Assembly: GCA_964443145.1 (NCBI GenBank) | Contig: CAYUBS010000020.1 | Coordinates: 1 to 30,529, forward strand | Direction of reading: 5' to 3' | DNA from: JAHEFT01 sp964443145 | GTDB lineage: Bacteria; Pseudomonadota; Gammaproteobacteria; Xanthomonadales; SZUA-36 | Length of the DNA stretch: 30,529 nt | In this document: piece after piece, positions 15,134 through 22,726 of the stretch | Position numbering within the stretch: position 1 is the first letter of the stretch | Layout of the letters: each line of letters starts with the position of its first letter | The notes under the pieces: model-generated | What the model saw: only the letters and a program-made list of their open reading frames with translations | Database searches by the model: none | What the model was told of the DNA's origin: nothing | Made by a program: the position numbers and the translations under genes

Positions 15134-15763
15134 GTGCAAGGGAAAGCCATTAAAACGTTGAGAGCAGGCATCGTAGCAGCCACGCTGCTGGCATTTCTGA
15201 TCCCGGCCGGCAGTCAGGCCCAGGTCTACAAATGGGTGGATGAAGAGGGCATCGTCACCTTTTCCAATATAGCTCCGCCGGAAGATCAGGACTTCCAGAC
15301 CTTGCGGTTCCCCTGCTATGCAGCAGATCCCAAGTGCCGTTCGGTCCGGTGGGAAAAGGTCCCCCTGAACACGCGGTCGTTCCGGCCTGAGATTCGTTCT
15401 GCAGCACAGTTCAACGAAGTTGATGAATCCCTGATCCGGGCCATCATCCATGCCGAGTCGGCTTACCAGGTAGACGCGCAGTCACCCAAGGGCGCGCAGG
15501 GCTTGATGCAGTTGATGCCCGCAACCCAGCTTGAGTTGAACGTCACCAACCCTTATAACGCCGAGGACAACATCAACGGAGGAGCCCTCTACCTGGCGAT
15601 GTTGCTGGCACAATTTGACGGCGAAATCGAGTTGGCTGCCGCGGCCTACAATGCGGGGCCTACAGCGGTAACACGGCACGGGGGAGTTCCGCCGTATGAT
15701 GAGACTCAGGAGTATGTAAGGCGGGTGAAGATTCTTTACCGCCGATACGAGCAGGCGCTGTAG
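15134..15763 (+). CDS. Lytic transglycosylase (SLT domain) with N-terminal DUF4124
   Basis: A 209-residue periplasmic murein hydrolase. I prefer the GTG at 15134 (AGGAG 8 nt upstream) to the one at 15128 (2 nt). Residues 1–30 form a signal peptide ending GSQAQ. A short DUF4124 segment follows (VYKWVDEEGIVTFSNIAPP). The SLT domain begins near residue 100, with catalytic Glu in IIHAESAYQVDAQSPKGAQG and the motifs GLMQLMPATQ and AAAYNAGPTAV. It cleaves peptidoglycan with 1,6-anhydro product formation. Its stop codon TAG (15761–15763) lies inside the terminal inverted repeat of the downstream structured element, so the end of the gene may have been reset by that element. Confidence 0.93.
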   Translation: MQGKAIKTLRAGIVAATLLAFLIPAGSQAQVYKWVDEEGIVTFSNIAPPEDQDFQTLRFPCYAADPKCRSVRWEKVPLNTRSFRPEIRSAAQFNEVDESLIRAIIHAESAYQVDAQSPKGAQGLMQLMPATQLELNVTNPYNAEDNINGGALYLAMLLAQFDGEIELAAAAYNAGPTAVTRHGGVPPYDETQEYVRRVKILYRRYEQAL

Positions 15764-16021
15764 ACACGGTGTCGCCGCCGGAGTGGGTTGTCGAGTATTG
15801 GCTTCGCCGGCTCAATGGTCCCTGCGGGACTTCCTTCGCAAGACAGAAGTTCTGACGGGCCGGCCATACAGCACGCGCTACGGCTTCGCCTGCGCTTCCC
15901 TGTGCTGGATGGCCTAGATCGGGCATCCCGCCCGATCTTCCCTAAACTTCTGCCTCACTCAGCATTTCGAGGCAAATCCAACACCCGACAACCCACCCCG
16001 GCTACCACGCCATGTCTACAG
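15758..16021. repeat. Structured repeat element A (264 bp, 44-bp terminal inverted repeats)
   Basis: Ends 15758–15801 and 15978–16021 are inverted copies matching at 36 of 44 positions. Inside are three stems: GGTCCC/GGGACT around a TGC loop near 15817–15832; GGCCAT+CAGCAC (15862–15874) with GTGCTG+ATGGCC (15902–15914); and AGATCGGGC/GCCCGATCT (15916–15938) around ATCCC. Element B at 16139–16380 is a homologue in the opposite orientation. The left end contains the transglycosylase stop codon. No transposase or convincing gene is present. It may be a miniature mobile element, a structured RNA, or both. Confidence 0.75.
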
Positions 16022-16138
16022 CTCGTGTGTGACAAAAACACAGCCCCTTCACTTTGATCTTAACCACCGTAGCTACGTCACCGGGTGTGTGACGGTGGGG
16101 GGGTATGGCGGGCGGGGGGTTGTCCACACACCGAGGGA
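16022..16138. other. Spacer between elements A and B
   Basis: 117 bp with no gene. GTGTGTGAC occurs twice in direct orientation (near 16025 and 16085), and a G-run lies at 16096–16103. If the elements are transcribed outward, their promoters would have to be here; I see no clear −35/−10 pair. Confidence 0.4.
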
Positions 16139-16380
16139 GCTGCGGTGGATAGGAGGGTTCGGGATGGGTGAGGGGGTATTGGGATCGCATCGAAATGCCG
16201 AGTAAGTTGAAGGCCCAGGGAAATCGGGCGGGATGCCCGATTTAGCTCATCCAGTACATGGACGTGCTGTATGAGCGCCCCGTCAGGGCATTCAGCTTGC
16301 GAGGGGAGTCCCGCAGGGACCTTTGAGCCCGCGAGTCCGATGCTTCCGCACCCATCCCGGGCCCTCCTATCCATCACAGC
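16139..16380. repeat. Structured repeat element B (242 bp, 32-bp terminal inverted repeats)
   Basis: Ends 16139–16170 and 16349–16380 are inverted copies matching at 28 of 32 positions. On the minus strand the inside aligns with element A: GGTCCC/GGGACT, then GCTCAT/ATGAGC (16245–16250 with 16271–16276), then AAATCGGGC/GCCCGATTT (16221–16243) around the same ATCCC loop, and a shared ACTCGGCATTTCGA-type segment (A: ACTCAGCATTTCGA). The outer repeats differ in sequence from those of A but are still self-complementary. It ends 7 bp from the dnaE stop codon, so on the minus strand it forms the immediate 3' flank of dnaE. Confidence 0.75.
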
Positions 16381-16387
16381 GGCAGCG

Positions 16388-19300
16388 CTAATAGACCAGG
16401 CGGGCGTCGCTCACCATTTCGAGTTCGCTGAGTGCGGCGACCAGTTCCTCGCAGGCTTTGATGTTCCATTCTTCGCCGAGTTCGAGGCGGGCGCGGGCGC
16501 GGGCGTTGCTGTAGTTCAGCCAGACCTGGCCGGAGCCGCTCTGGTAGGGGACGAAGGTGGATTGCAGGGAGGCGCAGATGTCGTCGCCGGGGCCGCGCAG
16601 GGATATTTGCACGCCCCTGGCGAAACGGGTTTTGGCATCTGACAGCGTCATGATTTTCTGGGCTGACATGCGGAAGCCGCCGGAGAAATCATCGGTTGCA
16701 ACGCGGCCTTCCACGACGATGATTTCGTCTTTGTTCAGAAGCTCGGCATACAGCGTCCAGGTGTCATCAAACAGTGCGGCCTCGATGCGCCCGGTGTGAT
16801 CTTCCAGTGAGACGAAGCCTCCGCGGTTGCCCCGCCGGCGGACGCCGCGGACCAGGCCGGCCAGCATCATTGGCGTGCCGGCTCGTTTGCCCTTGGCGTT
16901 TTCCGGGATACGGCTGGCGACTGCACCCAGCGTGCAGGTGGCGAAGTGTGCGATGTCGTTAGCCTGCAGTTCGACCGGGTGCCCGGTGAGGTATAAGCCG
17001 AGCGTGTCCCGTTCCGCTTGCAGGCCCTGCAAGCGGGTCCACGGCCGGACATCCCGGTGTTCGGTAATGTGCGGTGCATCGGACTGGCTGAAGCTCCCGA
17101 ACATATCTACCTGGCCGGATTCCAGGTCGCGCTGGTACTGTTCCGCTGCGTGCACGGCTTCGGGTAATTCGTTGATCATCCGGGCACGGTTACGGTCCGG
17201 ATCCAATCCGTCCATCGCGCCGGACCGGACCAACACGTCCATGGCACGTTTGTTGACCTTCTGGTGATCAATCCGGTTGCAGAAATCCGATAAATCACTG
17301 AACGGCCCGTTGGTTTCGCGCTCATTATCGATGATGTCTATAGCCGCATGGCCAACACCCTTAAGCGCGCCCAGGCCGTACTGGATGGTGCTGTCGTCCA
17401 CTGCGGAGAAAGCGTGCTTCGAGAGGTTGATGTCCGGTGGGCGAACGTCCAGGCTGAGGTCGCGGCATTCGTGGATGAATTCGTCGACCTTGTCTGTGGT
17501 GTCCATGTCAGAGGACAGCACAGCGGCCATGAAGGCAGCCTTATAGTGGGATTTGAGCCAGGCAGTCTGATAGGCAATCAGCGCGTAGGCGGCCGAGTGG
17601 GACTTGTTAAAACCGTATCCCGCGAAGGTCTCCATCTGGTCGAAGATCAGGTTGGCGACGTCTTCGTCTACCCCGCGCTCCATTGAGCCCTCGATGAAAA
17701 TGATGCGCTGCTTGGCCATCTCGGCCGGTTTTTTCTTGCCCATGGCACGACGCAGAATATCGGCTGCGCCAAGCGTGTAGCCGGCCAGTTCCTGTGCGAT
17801 CTGCATGACCTGCTCCTGGTACAGGATCACGCCATAAGTCGGCTTCAGAATATGTTCCAGGGCCGGGTGCGGGTAACGAACTGCGGTGCGCCCGTGTTTG
17901 CAGTCGATGTAGGTATCGACCATGCCGGACTCCAGCGGGCCCGGACGGAACAGCGCCACCAGCGCGACGATCTCGGCAAAGCTGTCCGGCACCAGTTTGC
18001 GAATCAGGTCTTTCATGCCGCGGGATTCCAGCTGGAATACCGCGGTTGTCTGGCATGCCTGGAGCAGTTTGAAGGCCACCGGATCATCCATGGGCAACTT
18101 TGCCAACTCGATCGGCTGTTCGCCCTTTTCAACCCGCAGTGCATTGATGGTTTTCAGTGCCCAGTCAATGATGGTCAGGGTGCGCAGGCCGAGGAAGTCG
18201 AATTTGACCAGGCCGATGGTCTCCACATCGTCCTTGTCGAACTGGGTGACGATACTGCCGCCACCAGCTTCACAAAACAACGGGGCGAAATCAGTAAGCG
18301 GGGAGGGCGCTATGACCACGCCGCCAGCGTGCTTGCCCGCGTTTCGTTTGAGGCCCTCGAGCGACATGGCCAGGTCCAGCAATGCCCGGGTGTCCTCCTC
18401 CTCGTTGTAACGCTGCTTGAGCTGAGGTTCTTCTTTGAGTGCGTCGGGGAGGGTGATGCCGAGCGTCATCGGAACCAGCTTGGCGATGCTGTCGACAAAA
18501 CCGTAGCCGTGCCCCAGCACGCGTCCGCAGTCGCGGACCGCGGCCTTGGCAGCCATCGAGCCGTAGGTGATGATCTGGCTGACCTGGTCCCGGCCATAGG
18601 TACGGGCGACGTAATCGATCACCTGGTCGCGCTTTTCCATACAGAAGTCGACATCGAAATCGGGCATGGATATACGTTCGGGGTTGAGGAAGCGCTCGAA
18701 CAGTAGCTCGTGCACCAGCGGGTCCAGATCGGTAATCCCGAGCGCGTAGGCGACCAGTGAACCGGCGCCTGAACCTCGGCCCGGACCCACTGGGATATCG
18801 TTTTTCTTGGCCCAGCGGATGAAGTCGGCGACGATCAGGAAGTAGCCGGGAAATCCCATTTCATTGATGACACCGAGTTCGTGGTCCAGCCGCTGTTGAT
18901 ACACCTCCGCCGGGAAATCCTCACTTGGAGGTAATACCTGGAAGCGCCCCTGCAGACCCTCTTCTGACACCTGGCGCAGAAAATCCGCGATGCCCATCCC
19001 GTCCGGCGTTGGAAAGTCGGGCAGATAATACGTGCCGAATTCCATTTCCAGGTTACAGCGCATGGCCAGTTGCCAGGCATTCTCCAGCGCTTCGGGCAGG
19101 TCTGCGAACAGCTCCTGCATCTCTTCGCTGCTCTTGAGGTATTGTTCCTCGGAATAGCGCTGTTCACGCCGTCTGTCCGACAGCAGGCGGCCGTCTTGAA
19201 TACACACACGCGCTTCATGGGCACGGAAGTCTGCTTTGTCCAGAAAACGAACGTCGTTACTGGCAATTACCGGCAGGCCAAGCGCAGCGGCAATATCCAG

Positions 19301-19852
19301 TGCGTGTTTCTCGTACTGCTGCTCCTGGTCTCTGCCGGTACGTTGCAGCTCGATGTAAAAACGATCCGGGAACCGCCGCGCCCAATCAACGGCAAGCTGC
19401 CGCGCCCGGTTGGGGTGGCCGGCGAGGATGGCCTGGCCTATATCGCCATCGCGTCCAGCCGACAGTGCAATCAGCCCGCCGGCGAAGTCATCGATCCAAT
19501 CGGGCCTGACGAACGGCATTCCGTGATGCTGGCCTTCCTGGTAGGCCAGGCTCAGCAATTTGCATAGGTTCAGATAGCCCTGGCGGTCCTGGCACAACAA
19601 CACCAGTCGGGAAACATGATCGGGGTCCTGCGGTGTGCGGATAAGAACATCGGCGCCGACGATTGGCTTGATGCCTGCCGCTTCGGCCGCCTGGTAGAAC
19701 TTGACCAGCGCAAAAAGGTTATGCTGGTCAGTGACAGCGACCGCTGGCATTCCCAGTTCGCGGGCTCTGTCGACCAGAGACTTAATTCGCACCGTACCGT
19801 CAACCAGAGAATATTCGGTATGTAGGTGCAGGTGAACAAATGGCGAAGACAT
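16388..19852 (-). CDS. dnaE: DNA polymerase III subunit alpha
   Basis: A 1154-residue replicative polymerase, close to the 1160 of E. coli. The start at 19852 (MSSPFVHLHLHTEYSLVDG) is the family start; the frame further upstream is not conserved. The N-terminal PHP domain has HLHLHTEYS and VAVTDQHNLFAL. The polymerase core has VGPGRGSGAGSLVAYALGI (about 385–403) and the catalytic aspartates in MPDFDVDFCMEKRDQ. A tandem HhH (AIDIIDNERE…LSDFCNRID area), an OB fold (MLAGLVRGVRRRGNRGGFVSLEDH) and a C-terminal τ-binding part follow. The gene is alone on the minus strand. It converges on the transglycosylase gene across elements A and B and diverges from the ATP-grasp gene. Confidence 0.98.
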   Translation of the reverse strand: MSSPFVHLHLHTEYSLVDGTVRIKSLVDRARELGMPAVAVTDQHNLFALVKFYQAAEAAGIKPIVGADVLIRTPQDPDHVSRLVLLCQDRQGYLNLCKLLSLAYQEGQHHGMPFVRPDWIDDFAGGLIALSAGRDGDIGQAILAGHPNRARQLAVDWARRFPDRFYIELQRTGRDQEQQYEKHALDIAAALGLPVIASNDVRFLDKADFRAHEARVCIQDGRLLSDRRREQRYSEEQYLKSSEEMQELFADLPEALENAWQLAMRCNLEMEFGTYYLPDFPTPDGMGIADFLRQVSEEGLQGRFQVLPPSEDFPAEVYQQRLDHELGVINEMGFPGYFLIVADFIRWAKKNDIPVGPGRGSGAGSLVAYALGITDLDPLVHELLFERFLNPERISMPDFDVDFCMEKRDQVIDYVARTYGRDQVSQIITYGSMAAKAAVRDCGRVLGHGYGFVDSIAKLVPMTLGITLPDALKEEPQLKQRYNEEEDTRALLDLAMSLEGLKRNAGKHAGGVVIAPSPLTDFAPLFCEAGGGSIVTQFDKDDVETIGLVKFDFLGLRTLTIIDWALKTINALRVEKGEQPIELAKLPMDDPVAFKLLQACQTTAVFQLESRGMKDLIRKLVPDSFAEIVALVALFRPGPLESGMVDTYIDCKHGRTAVRYPHPALEHILKPTYGVILYQEQVMQIAQELAGYTLGAADILRRAMGKKKPAEMAKQRIIFIEGSMERGVDEDVANLIFDQMETFAGYGFNKSHSAAYALIAYQTAWLKSHYKAAFMAAVLSSDMDTTDKVDEFIHECRDLSLDVRPPDINLSKHAFSAVDDSTIQYGLGALKGVGHAAIDIIDNERETNGPFSDLSDFCNRIDHQKVNKRAMDVLVRSGAMDGLDPDRNRARMINELPEAVHAAEQYQRDLESGQVDMFGSFSQSDAPHITEHRDVRPWTRLQGLQAERDTLGLYLTGHPVELQANDIAHFATCTLGAVASRIPENAKGKRAGTPMMLAGLVRGVRRRGNRGGFVSLEDHTGRIEAALFDDTWTLYAELLNKDEIIVVEGRVATDDFSGGFRMSAQKIMTLSDAKTRFARGVQISLRGPGDDICASLQSTFVPYQSGSGQVWLNYSNARARARLELGEEWNIKACEELVAALSELEMVSDARLVY

Positions 19853-19913
19853 CCGGCAAGGGTAGGGCGATATTAGCCCCCTGTAAATACCGGAGTGGAG
19901 GTATGGGGCAACA

Positions 19914-20906
19914 ATGGCGATTTTGTGTGTGAGTGGTGTGAATGATCTTTCCACCGTGGGGATTAATACCGATGATGACGGTAATGTTGTTCACTTGACT
20001 GATGGCAACAGCCCGGTGTTTGGACGTATCCCGTTGAAACACGGTATGGCGGCCTACATGGTTCTGTTTGGACTCGGAGTGAAGCAGAGGATAGTGAGTT
20101 TTAAACAGCCACCCAGCCTGATCTTCAACCAGATCGCTGATGCAGAGACGCATCGTGGCTCCCTGCAGCGTTGTGCTGAGCTGTGCGATAGCGTGTCATC
20201 CCCTGTGATCAACAAACCCCAGAGCATTCTGCGTACCACCCGGGAACTGGTGTCCGGGCTGCTGCAGGAGATTCCCGGTATCTTGATGCCCAAGACCATG
20301 CGCTTTCAGCCGCTTTCACCCCGCGAGGTTTTCGGCTATGCGGAAACGGTGGGCATCAGTTTGCCTTTCATCGCCCGGGTGGCCGATGACCTGACCGGTA
20401 AGAGCAGGGTGCTTGTGCGAAGTCCCGACGACCTGGGTTTACTGAATGCCTTGCCCTTTGACGGGCGCGACTTTCTACTGACGGAATTCATCGACTTCAA
20501 GGGTGATGATGGTCTGTACCACCGGTATCGACTACTGGTTATCGACGGTGAGCCTGTCCTGCGCGATGCATTGTTCAACCGTGATTGGAAAACCCCGGTG
20601 AACAGTCGTGCCTTTATGCTCTCCCGGGAACCGTGGGAAGAACATGCGGAGCGTTGCCGTCGGTTGGAAACAGAAGTTTTGCCCGGGTTGGCGCCCAGGG
20701 TCAGAGAAATCAGACGCAGGCTTGATCTCGAGTATTTCGGCATTGACTGCCACGTAAATCCGGATGGTGAGATGCTGGTTTTCGAAGCCAGTGCAAACAT
20801 GGATATGCTGCTCAATCCACATCCTGAGCTAAATGGCCGAATGGAAATGATTCAGCAGAAAATAGTCGCGTTTATCAACCAGCACTCCGGCGAGGTTGTG
20901 AACTAG
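19914..20906 (+). CDS. ATP-grasp domain protein of unknown substrate
   Basis: A 330-residue protein. The N-terminal ~120 residues form a mixed αβ domain (MAILCVSGVNDLSTVGIN…GLGVKQRIVSFKQPPSLIFNQIAD), followed by INKPQSILRTTRELVSGLL. The C-terminal half is ATP-grasp-like: a lysine/arginine-bearing strand (SRVLVRSPDD), LLTEFIDFKGDDGLYHRYRLLVIDG, and the metal-binding segment LEYFGIDCHVNPDGEMLVFEASANMDML. The DCH…E…N pattern fits the Mg-binding Asp/Glu/Asn of carboxylate–amine ligases. No partner gene nearby suggests the substrate. GGAG at 19897 and GGGG just before the ATG serve as binding site. It diverges from dnaE over a 61-bp gap and is followed by tRNA-Val. Confidence 0.75.
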   Translation: MAILCVSGVNDLSTVGINTDDDGNVVHLTDGNSPVFGRIPLKHGMAAYMVLFGLGVKQRIVSFKQPPSLIFNQIADAETHRGSLQRCAELCDSVSSPVINKPQSILRTTRELVSGLLQEIPGILMPKTMRFQPLSPREVFGYAETVGISLPFIARVADDLTGKSRVLVRSPDDLGLLNALPFDGRDFLLTEFIDFKGDDGLYHRYRLLVIDGEPVLRDALFNRDWKTPVNSRAFMLSREPWEEHAERCRRLETEVLPGLAPRVREIRRRLDLEYFGIDCHVNPDGEMLVFEASANMDMLLNPHPELNGRMEMIQQKIVAFINQHSGEVVN

Positions 20907-20943
20907 AACCGGCCTGTGGTATCTTGCGCGCCCCTGCTCGCGA

Positions 20944-20949
20944 TATAAT
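20944..20949 (+). promoter_or_regulatory. Perfect −10 box (TATAAT) of the tRNA-Val promoter
   Basis: TATAAT lies 18 bp before the mature tRNA 5' end, so initiation would fall near 20956. A −35 is not clear: TTGCGC at 20924 gives only a 14-bp spacer. Confidence 0.55.
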
Positions 20950-20967
20950 TATCGTTGCAAAGGATTT

Positions 20968-21042
20968 GGGCGCGTAGCTCAGCGGTAGAGCACTGTGTTG
21001 ACATCGCAGGGGTCACTGGTTCGATCCCAGTCGTGCCCACCA
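20968..21042 (+). tRNA. tRNA-Val (anticodon GAC)
   Basis: A cloverleaf of 75 nt with encoded CCA. The acceptor GGGCGCG (20968–20974) pairs with CGTGCCC (21032–21038) with one G·T. The D arm is GCTCAGCGGTAGAGC. The anticodon arm is CTGTG-TTGACAT-CGCAG, giving anticodon GAC (Val; reads GUC/GUU). The T arm is CTGGTTCGATCCCAG. The discriminator is A and CCA is at 21040–21042. Confidence 0.97.
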
Positions 21043-21048
21043 ATTCAA

Positions 21049-21089
21049 AACCCCGGAAAGCGCTTTCTCAACGCCTTCCGGGGTTTTTT
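21049..21089. terminator. Bidirectional intrinsic terminator after tRNA-Val
   Basis: CCCCGGAA (21051–21058) pairs with TTCCGGGG (21076–21083), followed by TTTTTT on the plus strand. On the minus strand the stem is followed by TTTT, so it can also end the MFS transcript coming from the right. Confidence 0.88.
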
Positions 21090-21120
21090 GTTATCCGCAT
21101 TCGTGCCTGAAGTCGGTTTT

Positions 21121-22470
21121 TCAGGCGTTTTCGGTCGCCGCTGCCTGGTCGATGTTGTCTTCACTGCGTGCGCCCACCTCGGGCGATTTGGTGAAGATCA
21201 TGATGACTGCGCCTACCAGACAGGCGACGCCGGCGATCAGGAAGGGAGTCATCCAGATCCCGGGTGATCCGCCGCCTGCGGCTGCATCTTTGAACATTCC
21301 GGCCAGTAGCGGCCCGAGGATGCCGGCGAACCCGTAAGCGGTGAAAACCCAGCCATAATTACGCCCGACTTCCTTGTTGCCAAAGTAGTCCGCAGTGATG
21401 GCCGGAAACAGTGCGAAGATACCGCCGTAGTTGAAGCCGACAAAAGACGCACCGATGATCAGCCCGGTGGCCAACCCGAAGTTGATGAAGCCGTGATACA
21501 TCGACAGCATGATCACGCCCTGGAAGGCTGACATGGCGATGATGGCGGCTTTTCTACCGGTACGGTCAGAAATCATGCCCCACAAAATTCGGCCAAGGCC
21601 GTTGAAAATGGCGTACCAGGCCATCGCGGTCCCGGTGACGACGATGGCATTCGGAACGCCATGGTATTCCAAAGCATCCAGGCCGAATAGCTGGATGCAG
21701 TAAATGACCATGATTCCGGCAATGGCGGATGAGGCGAATACCAGCCAGATGGCATAGAACTGGGGGGTCCTGATCATTTCCGCTGCTGAGTAGCCTTTGC
21801 CCTGCATGTGGACAACGCCGATATCATCTCTTTTTCTCCAGCCTTCAGGACGATAGCCCTTGGGCGGATCAACCATGACAAAGCTGCCCAGCAGGACCAG
21901 CACGGCGAACACGATTCCGTAAATAACGAAAACGCTTTGCACCGGCGGCAGGCCAAATATGTCCGCGGAGTTGAGCAAACCGCCGAACCAGGAACCGGCC
22001 AGTTTTACCCAGATGGTCGCGCCAAAGCCGAAACCGGCGACGGCCAGTCCGGTGATCATGCCCTTCTTGTCAGGGAACCACTTCACGCCCACTGCGATCG
22101 GTACCACGTAGGCCAGGCCGATACCTGCACCGGCAATGATGCCGATACAAATGAATTGTGCCCAGAAGGTGCTGCCGAAAAAACCGCCCAACACGAAACC
22201 CAGGCCCAGCAACAGGCCGCCGAGTATTGTCATCAGACGCGGCCCGGTCTTCGCCTGCCAGCGTCCGGCCAGCACCATGACCAGGGCAAAGGTGGCAAGG
22301 CCTGCAGAGAAAATCCACGCCGTCTGAGTGGCGGTGAACTGATAGATGCCGTCCGGGTCGGTCAGGATTTTGGTGAACACGGACCAGGCATAAAGTGCGC
22401 CAAGCGCCAGTTGGATGAGAATCGCGCCAAAGACGACGAGCCACCGGTTCAGTGGTTGTTTGTTTTGCAT
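21121..22470 (-). CDS. MFS transporter, OFA (oxalate/formate antiporter) family
   Basis: A 449-residue inner-membrane carrier with 12 predicted spans. The OFA hallmarks are visible: the opening NRWLVVFGAILIQLALGALYAWSVF, the loop AGRWQAKTGPR, GIGLAYVVPIAVGVKWFPDKKGM (about 120–143), and a long hydrophilic centre (DPPKGYRPEGWRKRDD). In the second half there are LGRILWGMISDRTGRKAA and FVGFNYGGIFALFPAITADYFG. OFA members move oxalate, formate, pyruvate or other small monocarboxylates; the substrate cannot be read here. Its 3' end shares a hairpin (21105–21126) and the bidirectional terminator with tRNA-Val. Its 5' end diverges from the thrS leader. Confidence 0.92.
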   Translation of the reverse strand: MQNKQPLNRWLVVFGAILIQLALGALYAWSVFTKILTDPDGIYQFTATQTAWIFSAGLATFALVMVLAGRWQAKTGPRLMTILGGLLLGLGFVLGGFFGSTFWAQFICIGIIAGAGIGLAYVVPIAVGVKWFPDKKGMITGLAVAGFGFGATIWVKLAGSWFGGLLNSADIFGLPPVQSVFVIYGIVFAVLVLLGSFVMVDPPKGYRPEGWRKRDDIGVVHMQGKGYSAAEMIRTPQFYAIWLVFASSAIAGIMVIYCIQLFGLDALEYHGVPNAIVVTGTAMAWYAIFNGLGRILWGMISDRTGRKAAIIAMSAFQGVIMLSMYHGFINFGLATGLIIGASFVGFNYGGIFALFPAITADYFGNKEVGRNYGWVFTAYGFAGILGPLLAGMFKDAAAGGGSPGIWMTPFLIAGVACLVGAVIMIFTKSPEVGARSEDNIDQAAATENA

Positions 22471-22629
22471 GATCGTTCAGCCGTTGATGATGAATTCTGA
22501 AAGGGCGGAGAAGTTTCCCCCGGATGCGCAAATTATGGGAAAGTTCGGGCCGCCACGAAATGATTGAGGTCATACCAAAATCAATGATTTGGCTTTTATC
22601 AGGCGTGTATTCACCGTACAATATGCGGC

Positions 22630-22659
22630 ATGAAAACCCGGACACGAACTATCGTCTGA
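22630..22659 (+). CDS. Threonine-rich leader peptide for thrS (9 codons)
   Basis: The reading frame ATG AAA ACC CGG ACA CGA ACT ATC GTC TGA encodes MKTRTRTIV. Threonine codons are at positions 3, 5 and 7 and use three different Thr codons. It ends 12 nt before a terminator hairpin that precedes thrS. This is the arrangement of a classical amino-acid leader peptide: scarcity of charged tRNA-Thr would stall the ribosome on these codons. No strong ribosome binding site is visible. TACAAT at 22617–22622 could be a −10 box, in which case the message would start at or next to the ATG. Expression is inferred. Confidence 0.55.
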   Translation: MKTRTRTIV

Positions 22660-22671
22660 GGACGAAGAAAA

Positions 22672-22711
22672 GCAAAGCGGCATCGAAAGGGCGCTTTGCG
22701 TCTTTTTTTTT
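22672..22711 (+). terminator. Transcription attenuator upstream of thrS
   Basis: GCAAAGCG (22672–22679) pairs perfectly with CGCTTTGC (22692–22699). A run of nine T (22703–22711) follows, ending against the thrS binding site GGGAG (22712). GACG at 22661 can extend the stem by pairing with CGTC at 22699–22702, or instead pair with CGTC at 22653–22656 inside the leader peptide's last codons. A full intrinsic terminator this close to a start codon is expected to be regulated, not constitutive. Confidence 0.75.
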
Positions 22712-22726
22712 GGGAGAAACAGGGCA

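Noticed and set aside
15660..16377. Short open frames within elements A and B whose translations resemble each other
   Set aside because: The similarity follows from the DNA repeats being homologous. The frames run across hairpins and terminal repeats and lack ribosome binding sites; the conserved signal is base pairing, not protein.
22630..22726. A T-box riboswitch for thrS
   Set aside because: The leader is too short and lacks the T-box AGGGTGG motif and specifier loop; a ribosome-mediated leader peptide fits better.
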